A stretch of DNA of 64,000 nt from positions 1-64,000 of the forward strand of contig NW_018344009.1 in assembly GCF_002099425.1 (NCBI RefSeq), written 5' to 3'. The notes beneath the pieces are model-generated. The model worked only from the letters and a program-made list of their open reading frames with translations. It ran no database searches and was not told the DNA's origin. How positions within the stretch are numbered: the first letter of the stretch is position 1; each line of letters opens with the position of its first letter. This document shows positions 43,505 to 54,591 of this stretch, piece by piece. The stretch is from Phascolarctos cinereus. Its lineage: Eukaryota > Chordata > Mammalia > Diprotodontia > Phascolarctidae. Position numbers and translations under genes: made by a program.

Positions 43505-45382
43505 TGGGCATGGGAGGGAGTGAGGGTGGGAGGAAGGGTAGTCCTGTGCCAATGTCTCTCTGGGCTGCCTACCTTTGACTTTTCCCTACACATCCCATTG
43601 CTTGGGCTGAGCTCAGCTTTGAAAGACCCTCCCTGACATTCCCCCTTCCCATCCTCCCACTGAGGGACTCCCTCCTCTTCTCCTGAGAGGAGTCAAGCTC
43701 CAAAATCCCAGCTAACTGCTCGAAGTGGTACCATAGGAAATGACACTCTCTGTCGCTCAGCTCTGATAATAAATGTGTCTTGCCTTCTGAATCCTCCTCT
43801 TCCCTCCTGGCTGTCTCTCTCCCCAAACCACCCACCCACTCCCCCATCACCTTCTTCAATTGAATCCCTCCCTATGTCCAGGGAAAGCTTGTCTGAGGTT
43901 CCCCTGCCACCCCCACATTTCCCGAGGGGTCCACTCATGTGTCCCTGAGTGACCTGAGCCCTTCCGGTGTCTTTAGGGTTCAGTAACTCTCTCCCCCTCC
44001 CCCGACCCGACCCAAACACTGACTGCTTTCTTGCCCGCTTTCATCCTCAGTCCGTGTTCTGGTGGCTGGGAGGGAGGTGGTTGGAGGGCAGGAAGGCCTG
44101 TGTCCCCCTTCTCCCTCCCTGAGGAGGCCTGTGCTCTCTATGTCTGCTTGTCCTGGGTCTCTCTCTGGTTGTGCACGTTTATATAACTTTGTAAATATGT
44201 TTTAGAAAGCAAAAGGCGCCATATTGGGTGCTAGGAGTATTCCTGCCATCCTGCACTCTCCTCTCTCTGAGGTCCTGCTGTTGCCCTCCCATCGAATTCT
44301 CATGTGAGGTTCCCCAGGGTGGTCCTTCTTCACTGCTATAGCTGGGGTTGAGGGGCATGATGGCTACTGAAATGTCCCTGTGCTTGAGAAGTCTTCAGCC
44401 TTCTACTTACCAATGGTTTCCAAATCAAACTTTTGTCTGGCATTTCTTTCTCCATGAGCCAGAGCTTGGAGGAGCTGGGGACTAGGGGGAGGAGAAATTC
44501 TCTCACGCTAGGGTAAGAGATTTAGGCCTTGCTCTGGCTTTCTCCCACTGAACCCCTGGGGCCACTGCAATGTCCTTCTTTCTACACCTGACTGTTCCCA
44601 CTACAGCAAGGCAGCTGCCAGGCCTCTGAGCAAGTTCAGCCTCCCTGGGGGGAAAGACCTTGATGACTGAAAGAACAGTGGTGGGGAGAGGAAGCCTGGA
44701 GCCCAGGCAGCTGCAGAAGGGGCAATGGGGTCAGATGGAAAACATCTCCAAACAGTGTGTTGAAAGTCAGTAATTTGCCTCACCTGGTCTCGTTAGCCCA
44801 CAGATACCAAGGAGGTTGGAATAAGACATTTGGTGGGGTCATGGGAGGAAGAAGGGAAGAAAACTCGTGCCTTGTTGAGAGAATACCCAGGAACCACTTT
44901 GTCCCTCATTTCCTTCCCCCTGCCAGGGTGGAGCCATAAAGGGACCTCTCTGACCTCCCTTTTTGGTCCAGACTTGACAGAGCCTTGAGAAAGGAGAAGC
45001 ATGGGACTGACCCATGCCCACACGTGGGGCCTTTGGGGCACAGTGTGTGAGTGTGTGGAGCCACCTTTCACACTTTTAAACTGGGGCTACCCTCAAAGCC
45101 CCATCCCCACCTCTTTCAGCCTCACCATGGACTAGGTTTTTTGAGGTTGTTGTAAAGATTCTCCACCCCCCCAAAAAAACCCCCAACCTTAGGCCCTGAG
45201 CCTTGAAGAGTGGAACCGGCTGCCCGTCCTCATCTGGGAAGGCTCTGGGGTTGTTAGGGCGCCTGGAAAGGCCTGGTATGGAATATTTAGGGGCAGAGGG
45301 AGGGGAGGGATAGGTGTGCAAAATCGTGATTGACTTCTAAGAGGAGTAGACCGCTTTTAGCTTGAAACATATTCAGTCTTAT

Positions 45383-45390
45383 GTGCAATA
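45383..45390 (+). promoter_or_regulatory. SPOCK2: 8-mer seed match for miR-25/32/92/363/367
   Basis: GTGCAATA, the perfect complement of the AUUGCAC seed plus A opposite position 1, in the AT-rich end of the 3' UTR. Function is inferred from sequence only. Confidence 0.4.
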
Positions 45391-45738
45391 ACTGACCTTA
45401 CAGTTACGAACTGTGTTCAAGTGCTGTATATTTAAGTGCGAACACTGTATAACTCAGTAATTTTAGATGTTTTTACAAAAATCACAAAAAAAGAAAAACC
45501 AAGTGTTAGAATGTGTGTGTGCATCGAAGGGCACTGAAGCATCCGGTGGATCAGCTTTACAGAGCCCCTCTGCCCTCTCCCCTTCCCTGGCCCGCTTTCT
45601 TCCTCCTTGTGTGTCCCCCTTCCCCCCTCGGGAACACAGCCTTGTGTTGTCTTTATCTGCCTAATACTTAAGACGCTAAGGAGACAAGTACATACACATA
45701 CATATAAGTAAATAAGATGTTATTTTTAAGAAAATGAA

Positions 45739-45744
45739 AATAAA
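45739..45744 (+). promoter_or_regulatory. SPOCK2: SPOCK2 distal poly(A) signal AATAAA
   Basis: Within 'gaaaataaaaac', followed after about 15-35 nt by 'gctacctcttgcc' and a T/G-rich element 'ctttgtttttgttct', a normal cleavage-site setting. Confidence 0.8.
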
Positions 45745-45867
45745 AACTTTATAAACGCTACCTCTTGCCTATACTTTGTTTTTGTTCTTCTCCCTCTAAC
45801 CCCAATGAAATTCCCAAATCACTGGCATTTTACAGAGAAACTTTAACTTGAGTTTATCAAGTATTTT

Positions 45868-46056
45868 AAGGCTTACAAAGCACTTCCTTCACCACCAACT
45901 CCTAACGTCAGGTGGCATGAGTAGAGCCCTCATTTTATAGATAAAGAAACTAAGGCTCAGAGAGGGAGACTTGCCCAAAGTCAGGCCCTAAATGGCAGAA
46001 CCTAGGTTTGAACACAGATTTGTGTGACTCCAAAATCCAGTGCTCTTCACATCCAG
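45868..46056 (-). mobile_element. MIR SINE, antisense
   Basis: 'aggcttacaaagcacttcc', 'aaagaaactaaggctcagag', 'acctaggtttgaacacag', 'ccagtgctcttcaca'. The first repeat after the SPOCK2 transcript end. Confidence 0.8.
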
Positions 46057-46579
46057 AATCCATCCCAGTTCCACAGTTATGCTTTGGTTATCTTCATGTC
46101 TCAGAATGTGGGGGTGACGGAACCGAAGAGAAGGCACCACCCAGGCGGGGGAACAGAAGCTAGGGCCCTTCTCTTGACGTTCACCTCCTGGTCCCCAGCA
46201 TGGCTGGGCTCAGTGTCCTGGAAGATGGCATTTCCCTGGTATTCTGGAACTTTCGCAAGCAGGCCCAACAGATTTCCAGGCTGAGGAGGGTGCTGTGTTT
46301 TCTTGCTATATACCTTTCCACTTTCCAGTTGCCGAGTTTACCTGTCAGGCTGTGATGGCTCTGGAGAGGCTCCCCATCAGAGAGTGTAGAGGAAAGGACG
46401 TAGAGGAGAAGCAGGAAGAATGATGAGCTGTCTGCCCATGGAGAGGTTGCTTTGAGCGAAGAGGATGATTGAAGAGAGAGGTAGTCGAGCAAGTAAGTGA
46501 TGGTAGGGAAAGACGGGCCTGAAAACTAGTTTGCTTGAAGGGAAAATGAGCTGGGCCAGAGATTGAGAATGAGGGAGGC
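46057..46579. other. Intergenic unique stretch
   Basis: Nothing recognised. Confidence 0.4.
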
Positions 46580-46990
46580 AAACTGACCTATCAGTCAGTC
46601 AGTATTCGTATTTATTGAGTTGCCTAGGATGCATGAGGAACTCTGTGCTTAGCTCTGTGAGGGATGCAGAGATAAATAAAGACCAATGCCAGTCCTCATC
46701 GAGGCTGAGGTATGATTGGGGGATGAGACAATGAACAGTAGAGGATGGGATTTGTCAAATCTCATATGAATGGTGCCCAGGAGGTCACAGGAGGGAGAGA
46801 AGGCTTCATGAGGGAGCTGGGACTTGAACAATGGATAGGCGTTGGACAGCAAGGAGGGCAGAGGACACCCTAAGGTGGCACAAGAAAAGCCATGGAGGTG
46901 AGAGTGAATGCAGTGTGGACAGGGAGGCAGTGAGGATGACAGCAAATGAAGCTAAGGGGATTGGTCACAGGACATAGTTGGGAGCAGGTT
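46580..46990 (+). repeat. Repeat 'B', diverged copy
   Basis: 'cagtattcgtatttattgag', 'ggatgcagagataaataaag', 'gaaggcttcatgagggag', 'gtggcacaagaaaagccatg'. Confidence 0.5.
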
Positions 46991-47148
46991 TAAATGGGGT
47001 CTGTGCTGCAGGAGGCTGGGGTACAATGGAAAGTGGCATCTTCTTGTTCTTGTTCTGGGGTTTTCCTATTTTCCATATTTTAATTTTCTTTGATCCACAT
47101 ATTAGCTATTTGGTTAGCATGTACTGAATATCATCTAATAGCTTATGA

Positions 47149-47368
47149 TCTCCTCCTCCTCCTCCTCTTCTTCTTCTTCTTCTTCTTCCTCCTTTTCCTT
47201 TCCTCCTCTTCCTGACCTCCTTCCCTCTTCCTCCTCCACTACCTCCTCCTTTCTTCCTCCCTCCCTCCATTCCTTCCTTCCTTCCTTCCTTCCTTCCTTC
47301 CTCCTTCCTTCCTTCCTTCCTTCTTCCTTCCTTCCTTCCTTCCTTCTTCCTTCCTCTCCTTCCTTCTT
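47149..47368 (+). repeat. Polypyrimidine tract, (CTT)n/(TTCC)n
   Basis: 220 bp almost only C and T: TCC and CTT units then TTCC tetranucleotides. A short (TTA)n follows at about 47394-47412. Confidence 0.95.
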
Positions 47369-48444
47369 TATAATTAAATATACTTGTATGTTATTGTTAT
47401 TATTATTATTAATCTAGTCTCATTCATTTGGAAAAAGTGAGTGAAATCCATTTACTCCCCTCAAAACTTTTCATGTTAGCACCTCCCTCTATGACCATCG
47501 CTTGGCCCAAATGATGAAAGTATCTAAACCAGAGTCTTGGAACCTTGTATAAATACGGTAATTACTCTTGTATCTTAGCAGCCCTGAGTTTCCCCCTTCC
47601 CCTGGGCCAGCTAGGGGGACCAGGGAGGAGGCCCCATGAGAGCTGTCCTAGCTACTAGCCAGCTGCTCATCTTTCTCCCCCCCCCCCCAGGAGCAGTATC
47701 TGACTCCTACTTAGGGATGACAGAATCTGATGCTGATGAAAGGAGCTACCTGGTAAAGATCTGATAGATGGGGTTCCTAATTGTCCCCTGATCCTAGTAG
47801 TCCCAGACCACAACAAGTGTGCTTGGACATGAGCAGGCTTCCACATCCAACCAATGAAGAACTTTGAAGACAAGAATAAAAAGTATCATGAGAAAAATGA
47901 GTGGTAGGGGGAGAAGAGGGGCTGATCCTGTGATGAAAGGTGACAGGTGGACAGTTGAGTTTTCTGTTGGCACCCTCATAATGTCAGGAGAAAGCAAAAA
48001 GGCCTCCAGCACATTGGGCAGTCTCCCTGTTGTGAATGGATGGCAGCATATGGACAAGAGTCACATAGAATAGTCAGGCATGGATGGGTTGCAACCTGCA
48101 TCATTGGTAGCAACATCTAAGTTGATGTGATTACAGATCCATTTGACTATCAGAATACCCAACTGTGTTGGCCTTAACTGACTATGGGACACGTGCCTTG
48201 GTAATGTACTGGTTGGCACAGGGGTGGAGAATGGTTTTGATCTAAGTCACAGTGTGCAGCAGATAGAATCATGGACTGTTGGTGTCAGCTGGGAACCTAA
48301 TAGGTGATCTGGATCAGTCCCCCTTCTACTGTAGGAATTCCAAGAGAATTAAGAGACAGCCACAGAGATCATCCAGACCAGTTGACAGTCCTGATCCAGA
48401 GTTTTCTCTTGACAACAGAGGTCTGAATTGGTGAACGTCCCTTC
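47369..48444. other. Intergenic stretch
   Basis: No gene or certain repeat. Weak repeat B-like text ('ccaaccaatgaagaactttgaag') is near 47850. A C-run lies at 47679-47689. Confidence 0.35.
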
Positions 48445-48600
48445 CAGACAATGTGGTGTAATGGAAAGAGTAGTAGGTTTAAATTCAGTAGAGACTGAGG
48501 TTCCAATGCTGCCCCAGCACTTACTAGCTGTGTGACTATGGACAAGCCATTTGACTGCTTCAAACTTCAGTTTACCTATTTGTAAGGGAATAATAATATT
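48445..48600 (+). mobile_element. MIR SINE
   Basis: 'gtggtgtaatggaaagagtag', 'tagctgtgtgactatggac', 'agtttacctatttgtaagg'. Confidence 0.8.
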
Positions 48601-48604
48601 ATTG

Positions 48605-48793
48605 AGAAAAGCATTGCACAGGGCCAAGAGCACTGAATTTAGAATCAGAGGAACTGTGTTCACATCCTACTTTGGTCATTTATTACCTATATGACCTCGG
48701 GCAAGTCTCTACCTCACTGGCCTCAGTTTCCACATCTGTAAAATGAAGGGATTAACCTAGATGGCCTCTAAGGTTCTTTCTAGCTCTAATAGT
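48605..48793 (+). mobile_element. MIR-type SINE with CR1-like tail
   Basis: 'agcactgaatttagaatcag', 'gacctcgggcaagtctct', 'tctgtaaaatgaaggga', 'tggcctctaaggttctttc'. Directly behind another sense MIR. Confidence 0.75.
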
Positions 48794-49052
48794 ACCTTCA
48801 CAGGGCTATTGAATGGTGTATTCAGTCAATCAGTCCCTGTAATGCTAGGCACTATAATGCTAGGATACAGAGAAAAAAACAAAACAGTCCCTGCCCTCAA
48901 GGAGCTTGCAATTTTATTAAGTGAAGCCACATGTACAAAACAAGTATGTGAAGCACAAATACAAAATAATCACAGCATAGGTTGGAGGTGGAGAGTACCA
49001 GCATCTGGGGATTGGAAAACCTTCACATGGAAGGTATAGCCTGATGGGAATC

Positions 49053-50934
49053 TTTTTTAAAATTTTTTTTATTAATTCATTTATATTTATCAACAATCAC
49101 TTACATAAGCTTTTGGGTTTTAAATTTTTCTCCCCTTCCGTCCTCGCCTCCCTCCCCAAGATGGCACGCAATCTAATATAGGTTATATGTAGATATTTCT
49201 ATTAAACATATTTTCACATTAGTCATGTTGTAAGGAAGAATTAGAACCAATAGGACGAAACACAAGAAGGAGGAAACAAAACAAAACAGAAGGAAAAAAA
49301 AAGCAAATAGTATGCTTTGACCTGCATTCAAAGTCCATAGTTCTTTCTTTGGATGTGGATAGCATCTTCCATCATGAGACCTTTGCAGATGTCTTAGATT
49401 CTTGCATTGCTGAGAAGAGCTAAGTCTATCAATGTTAGTCATCACACAACATGGCTGTCACTGTGTACAACATTCTCCTGGTTCTGCTCACTTTACTCAG
49501 CATCAGACCATACAAGTCTTTCCAAGTTTTTCTGAAGTCTGCCTGCTCATCATTTCTTTTTTTTCTTTTTTTTGAACTAGGCAATGGGGTTAAGTGACTT
49601 GCCCAAGGTCACACAGCTAGTAAGTGTTATGTGTCTGAGGCCAGATTTGAACTCAGGTTCTCCTGAATCCAAGGCTGGTGCTCTATCCACTGGGCCACCT
49701 AGCTGCCCCTGCTCATCATTTCTTACAGCACAATAGTATTCCGTTACTTTCACATACCACAACTTGTTCAGCCATTCCCCAGTTGATGGGCATCCCCTCA
49801 ATTTCCAATTCTTTGCCACCACAAAAAGAGCCACTATAAATATTTTTGTACATGTGTGTTCTTTTCCCATTTTTATGATCTCTTTGAGATCTAGTCCTAG
49901 GAGTGCTATGCTGGGCCAAAGGGTATGCACATTTTTATAGCTTTTTGGGCATAGTTCCAAATTGCTCTACAAAATGGTTGGATCATTTCACAACTCCACC
50001 AACAATGTATTAGTGTTCCAATTTTCCCACATCTTCTCCAACATTTATCATTTTCCTGTTTTGTCACATTGGCCAATCTAATAGGTGTGTTGTGGTGCCT
50101 CAGAGTTGTTTTGATTTACATTTCTCTAATCTATAGTGATTTGGAGCATTTTTTCATATGGCTATAGATGGCTTTAGTTTCTTCATCTGAAAACTGCCTG
50201 TTCATATCCTTTGACCATTTATCAGTTGGGGAATGACTTGTATTCTTATAAATTTGACTTAGTTCTCTATATATTTTAGAAATGAGGCCCTTATCAGAGA
50301 GACTGTTTGTAAAAGGTCTTTTCCAGTTTTCTGCTTCCCTCCTAATCTTGGTTGTGTTGGCTTTGTTTGTGCAAAAACTTTTCAATTTGATGTAATCAAA
50401 ATTTCCATTTTGCTTTTCATAATATTCTCTATCTCCTGTTTGGTCATGAATTCTTCTGTTCTCCATAGATCTGATAGGGAAACTATTCCTTGTTCGCCCA
50501 GTATACTTATGGTATCAGCCTTTATATCTAAGTCCTGAACCCATTTTGACTTTATTTTGGTATATGGTGTGAGATTTTGGTCTGTGCCTAGTTTCTGCCA
50601 TACTCTTTTCCAGTTTTCCCAGCAGTTTTTTCCAAAGAGTGGGTTCTTATCCCAGAAGCTGGGGTCTTTGGGTTTATCAAATAGTAGATTAGTATAGTCA
50701 TTGACTACTGCGTCTTTCATACCTAACCTATTCCACTTATCCACTACTCTATTTCTTAGCTTTATAACATAATTTAAGAACTGGAATACCTAGGCTACCT
50801 TCCCTTACATTTCTTTTCATTAGTTCCCTTGATATTCTGGACCAAATGACTCTTGTTATTATTTTTTCTAGCTCCATAAAATAATTTTTGGGTAGTTTGA
50901 TTGGTATGGCACTGAATAAGTAAATTAGCTTAGG
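49053..50934 (-). mobile_element. 5'-truncated L1 LINE with 17-bp TSD
   Basis: About 1.9 kb, antisense. Read on the minus strand it holds the C-terminal part of L1 ORF2: KLCYKAKK, FCTNKANTTKI, SDKGLISKIYREL, DKWSKDMNRQFS and HMKKCSKSL, then ALFVVAKNWKL near the end and an A-rich 3' end (T-rich at 49053-49075 on the plus strand). Flanked by identical 'tagcctgatgggaatct' at 49037-49053 and 50935-50951. The frame is broken and the 5' two-thirds are missing, so it cannot move by itself. A SINE lies inside it. Confidence 0.95.
49559..49709 (-). mobile_element. Marsupial poly-A SINE inside the L1
   Basis: T-run, 'aggcaatggggttaagtgac', 'ggtcacacagctagtaagtg', 'ctatccactgggccacctag'. Target duplication 'tgctcatcatttctt' is exact at 49544-49558 and 49710-49724. 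Both copies are L1 sequence, so the SINE is the youngest layer. Confidence 0.95.
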
Positions 50935-51304
50935 TAGCCTGATGGGAATCTGGAAAACATTAAGGGACTCTATGAAGTAGAGAGGAGCAGGGGGCACTTT
51001 CTGGGCATTGGGGGCAGCCAGTGCAAAAACATGGAGATGGGAGACAGAATGGAATAGCAGGGAGTCCAGTCTGGTCGGTCTGCAGAATGCAGGAAGAGAA
51101 ATAATGGACTTAATGGGGCTCAAAAGACAGGTGGGGCCAGGCTGTGAGAGGCTGATTTAAAAGCCAAATGGAGTTTTTAGTTTAGCTTAAAATCAATCAG
51201 GGCCTCTGAAGTGCTCAGCATAGCTCATCTAGAGAGCCAACATTCCTTAAGGCTTAGAAGATAGTAATGAGATGAATCTTCCTAAAAGAGTGAGATCCAA
51301 ATAC

Positions 51305-51640
51305 CATTAGACTAGGGGGGGCCTGGGTTCCAAGTTCTGCCTTTCCATTAATTTGGGGCAAATCATTTCTTCCCTCTGAAAAATGACAAAGTTTGGCTAC
51401 ATCAGGACTTCCTGACTTTTTTTGTGCCATAGACCCTCTGGTGAAACCTGCGTACCCTTCTCAGAATCGTGTTTTTATAATGCGTAAAGTAAAATACATA
51501 GGATTATGAAGGAAAAGCAATTACACTGAGAGGCAGTTATCAAAATATTAAAAAGAATCAAGTTCAGAGACTTCAATTTAAGAACTTCTGGACTAGTTAA
51601 TTTCCTCCAACTCTAATAGTCTATGATTTTACGATCAAAG
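51305..51640 (+). mobile_element. MIR-type SINE split by repeat 'A'
   Basis: The left part ends 'ccctctgaaaaatgacaaag'. The right part after 51594 resumes 'actagttaatttcctccaac' and 'tctaatagtctatgatttt', the tail of the same SINE. Confidence 0.6.
51400..51594 (+). repeat. Unnamed repeat 'A', copy 4, best preserved
   Basis: 'ttttttgtgccatagaccc', 'tcagaatcgtgtttttataa', 'gtaaaatacataggattatg', 'cagttatcaaaatattaaa'. It lies inside a MIR-type SINE and so is a mobile element, probably a non-autonomous one. Confidence 0.65.
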
Positions 51641-51734
51641 TCACTTTACCTCTTGATTACATTGCATTAAAATACTTTTCAGCCTAAATGGTATGGGAGT
51701 TGCCTCCGTCAATGCAGATCCCAACTCCTCTGTG

Positions 51735-51880
51735 ACTTAATAGAAAAGTTCCAGGGAGTTGTTTTATGCACATAGAGAGAAGTTCAAAGACTTGCCCAGG
51801 GTCACTCAGCCAGTGTCAGGAGCAGGATTTGAAATTTTTCATCTGGATTCTAAGCCCAATGCTCTCTCCAGTTTGCCCCC
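51735..51880 (-). mobile_element. MIR SINE, antisense
   Basis: 'cttgcccagggtcactcagcc', 'agcaggatttgaaatttt', 'ccaatgctctctccag'. Confidence 0.75.
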
Positions 51881-51905
51881 ACTGTTTATGAAGGGGGTCT
51901 ACAGC

Positions 51906-51937
<32 letters not shown>
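51906..51937 (+). repeat. (ATT)n microsatellite
   Basis: About ten ATT units. Confidence 0.95.
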
Positions 51938-51942
<5 letters not shown>

Positions 51943-52799
51943 GCAGTTCTTGGCCTGGAATGAGGAGAGCTTGGAGGGAATGAGGGCAGAGGGAAGCCTA
52001 GGATAAGCAGGGACACCAGAACATGAAGTCTGGAGATTACGATTCTCTCTAGGCTAAGGCTTCCTCTTTTGAACAGGCTGGGCGCATCTCCAGGAGGATC
52101 AGGGCACTAAACAATGTGTGCAGAGGCCCAGGACCCATTGTCCTCAGCTGGAAATTTTGCCTTGGCTGCATGTCGAGGGTGGGGTCCTCCCCTATGCCCC
52201 AGTGACCCCCTTTGTAGTTAAGGTTGAGAGCCTGTGGGAAACCAAGGGTGGAGGAATCTGTAGCTGGGCAGAGGAAGGATCCTCTTGATCCACTCTGTCA
52301 ACCCACCCCCACTCCTGTTGTGCCTGGCAGCTGTCCCAGGGCTCCATTTCTCACATATACTTCTTGCTGGGGTGGGGAAGCTGCCTAGGGGCTGGCAGCT
52401 CCCAGATGCCCAGCATGGAGTACATCTGCTCGGGAACAAGTGGGAAATGAACCTAGAGAAGGGGATCTCAGCATGTAATAAGATCTCTGGGCCTAAAGCT
52501 AAGCTTCCCTGTCCTTGTGTGTGAGCTTTGTCCAACTGATGGGAAGATCTCTCCCCACCCCTGTCCCTGCCCAGTGATTCTGGGCCCTGCCCAGCCATCC
52601 ACACTCTCACTTAGGCTGCAGTGAGCTCCCCTCCTCTCTCGTGAACCTTGCCTGAGCTCCAAGCTTCTTTCTGTCTGCCTCTATCACCATGCTCTCTCTC
52701 TCTCTCTCTCAGCAAGGTTGACCTTGCTGAGGGCCCTCCCAGCTGCCCTGTCATGGAAACTGGCTTGTGACTTGTCAGTCCATTTGATACTTGGAACCT
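51938..52799. other. Intergenic GC-richer stretch
   Basis: No gene or interspersed repeat recognised. A (TC)n run lies at 52691-52710. Confidence 0.4.
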
Positions 52800-54140
52800 T
52801 AGAATCAAGCCCATTCCATTCAATTCCATCCAACAATTAAGTACCTACTATGTGAGGGGCATAGTGCCAAGTACTAGGGGTACAAAGACAAAAAAACAAT
52901 CTGGCCCAAAGGAGCTTACGTTCTACCGAAGGCTTAAAGCATCTAAACAGATAAATAAGTGCCAAGTAATTTGAGGAAGGAGAAGGCACCAAGCACTGAG
53001 GGTGGTGATGGATGAGATCAAGAAAGTCTTCCTATAGGAATTAACAGCTGAGCTGAGCCTTGAAAGAAGTGTCAGGATTCCGTGGAAGTAGAACTGTAAG
53101 CCTGTCCTTTCTGTTGTAATTGTGGATCTTGACATTGCTGCGAAGGACTATGGGTAGATGAAACATCACTACCCTGAGGGATCCTAGGAAGTTGTCTTTC
53201 CTGTGGGAAACCTTGCTATCTCCAGTCAGAGCGATAGTAACACATACCCAATATGCTATAATCAAATTTCCTTTCAATATGTTACTTCTTCTTGGAATGT
53301 TCCATCTGTATGTACCCCATTTTCTATACTACCCCCATCTGTCTTTCAACTTTGTTCTGGCCTCCTTGACGTTGTCTGCTCAGTTCACTTATAAGATTAA
53401 AGTGAACCCCCTTTTCTTAGCTTAGAAATGACCTTGAAAATGGCGCCTGTTGCCACGCCTGGAATGTGGCTCTCCTTTTGTCGCCAAGAGAAAGAAGTGG
53501 CTTAGATAATTAAGAAAATGAAGAGTCAATTTTTCAACAAGTCTGAGAGGCAGAAGTGAAGAAGGAGTGCATCCCAGGCATGGAGAAGGAGACTTTACAA
53601 AGGCTCAGAGACTTACGAGTTTGAAGACAGCAATTTGATCAATTTGACCGGAACATAGAGGCACCAAGGGGAGTATTATGAAATATTGCTGGAAAAGGTA
53701 GGAGTTAAACACCAAACTGAAGTGTTTTCAACGTTATTCTAGAAACAATAGCGATTGGCTTGAGCAGAAGAGTGACTTGGTCAGCTGTGTGAGTATGGCT
53801 TAGAAAGGGGAGAAACTGAGGGAAAGGAGACCCATTAGGAGGCTATTATGAGAGGCCAGGAGAGTAGGATGAGGTCTGCACCAGGATGGTGGCCGTGTGA
53901 ATGGGGAGAAGGGGCTGACAGCAGAGACGTAGAGATGGAACTGACAAGACTCGGCCATTGGCCAAGGAGGAGAGCGGTAAAGGAGGGGAGCTGTAGGTAG
54001 CTGAAGAATCATGGTGTTCCAAAAAATGGAGAAGTTTGGAAGAGAGACAGATTGAAGAGGAGAAAGTAAGGAGTTCAGAGCTCCTGCACAAGGTAGGATT
54101 TTCTCTCAGCCTTCCTGAGAGATGGGGAAGAAGAGCCTCT
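52800..54140 (+). repeat. Repeat 'B', most complete copy
   Basis: 52800-53089 ('attaagtacctactatgtg', 'tacaaagacaaaaaaacaatc', 'aggagcttacgttcta', 'gagctgagccttgaaagaag') continues at 53531-54140 ('gagaggcagaagtgaag', 'gagtgcatcccaggcatgg', 'cattaggaggctattatgag', 'ggaactgacaagactcgg'). The order defines a family at least 0.9 kb long. Confidence 0.65.
53090..53530 (+). mobile_element. Unassigned insertion inside repeat 'B'; possible solo LTR
   Basis: About 440 bp that interrupts an otherwise continuous repeat B. It has a late 'ataagattaaagtgaac' hexamer context and pyrimidine-rich middle, which would fit a solitary LTR fossil, but no internal viral part and no certain family. Ends are approximate and no target duplication is clear. 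Confidence 0.3.
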
Positions 54141-54591
54141 TGGGAGCTATCCCGTGCATGTGGGCCCTGACTCTAATGAGTGATGTGGGGGGGCCATGTG
54201 GGTGTAAGAAGAAGCCTGGTACTTAAGTTCTATGAAAGATGTGTGACCTCATCCCTCCACTTGTGCGGGTCACAGCGTGCCTTTGTCGATGGTCTTGTAA
54301 TTGAAAATATTCTATTCATTTCCTAGAGACCAACATTCTGGTGATGGAGTTCTCCAAGGCAGGCCAGTCTGGCCCTTGGATGGTAGACACACAGTCCATT
54401 GCTGGGCCTGCCCGAAGCCATTCTAGCTTGGTAGGGCCTGCGAGAATTTGCGTTTCTTGGCTTTAAGGTTTAACCACCCAGGGCTGCCTCTATGCTTCAG
54501 TGAGGCACTAGTGGAGGACTTTAGTGAAGTCTTATCAATAGCGTAAATATATATGTAGAAGCTGGGACATTTGGCAAGACTGGGAAGGTTT
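54141..54591. other. Intergenic stretch
   Basis: Nothing recognised. Confidence 0.35.

Larger units (their letters stand above)
41177..45765 (+). other. SPOCK2: SPOCK2 3' UTR
   Basis: About 4.6 kb from the stop to the distal poly(A) region, comparable to the long human 3' UTR. It holds two TG microsatellites and a piece of repeat B (42684-42850), and ends in an AT-rich, repeat-free segment (about 45340-45760). Possible internal poly(A) hexamers: ATTAAA at 42466 and AATAAA at 43768. No convincing protein frame. Confidence 0.8.
48820..51190 (+). repeat. Repeat 'B' copy split by an L1
   Basis: Left part 48820-49053 ('gtccctgccctcaaggagctt', 'acatgtacaaaacaagta'). Right part 50935-51190 ('cagtgcaaaaacatggagatg', 'ggccaggctgtgagaggct'). 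The two join in consensus order once the L1 and one target-site copy are left out. Confidence 0.8.

Noticed and set aside
47145-47417. Ser/Phe/Leu frame
   Set aside because: Polypyrimidine microsatellite.
50131-51123. Minus-strand frames with reverse-transcriptase-like text
   Set aside because: Not a host gene: remnants of L1 ORF2 in the truncated LINE.
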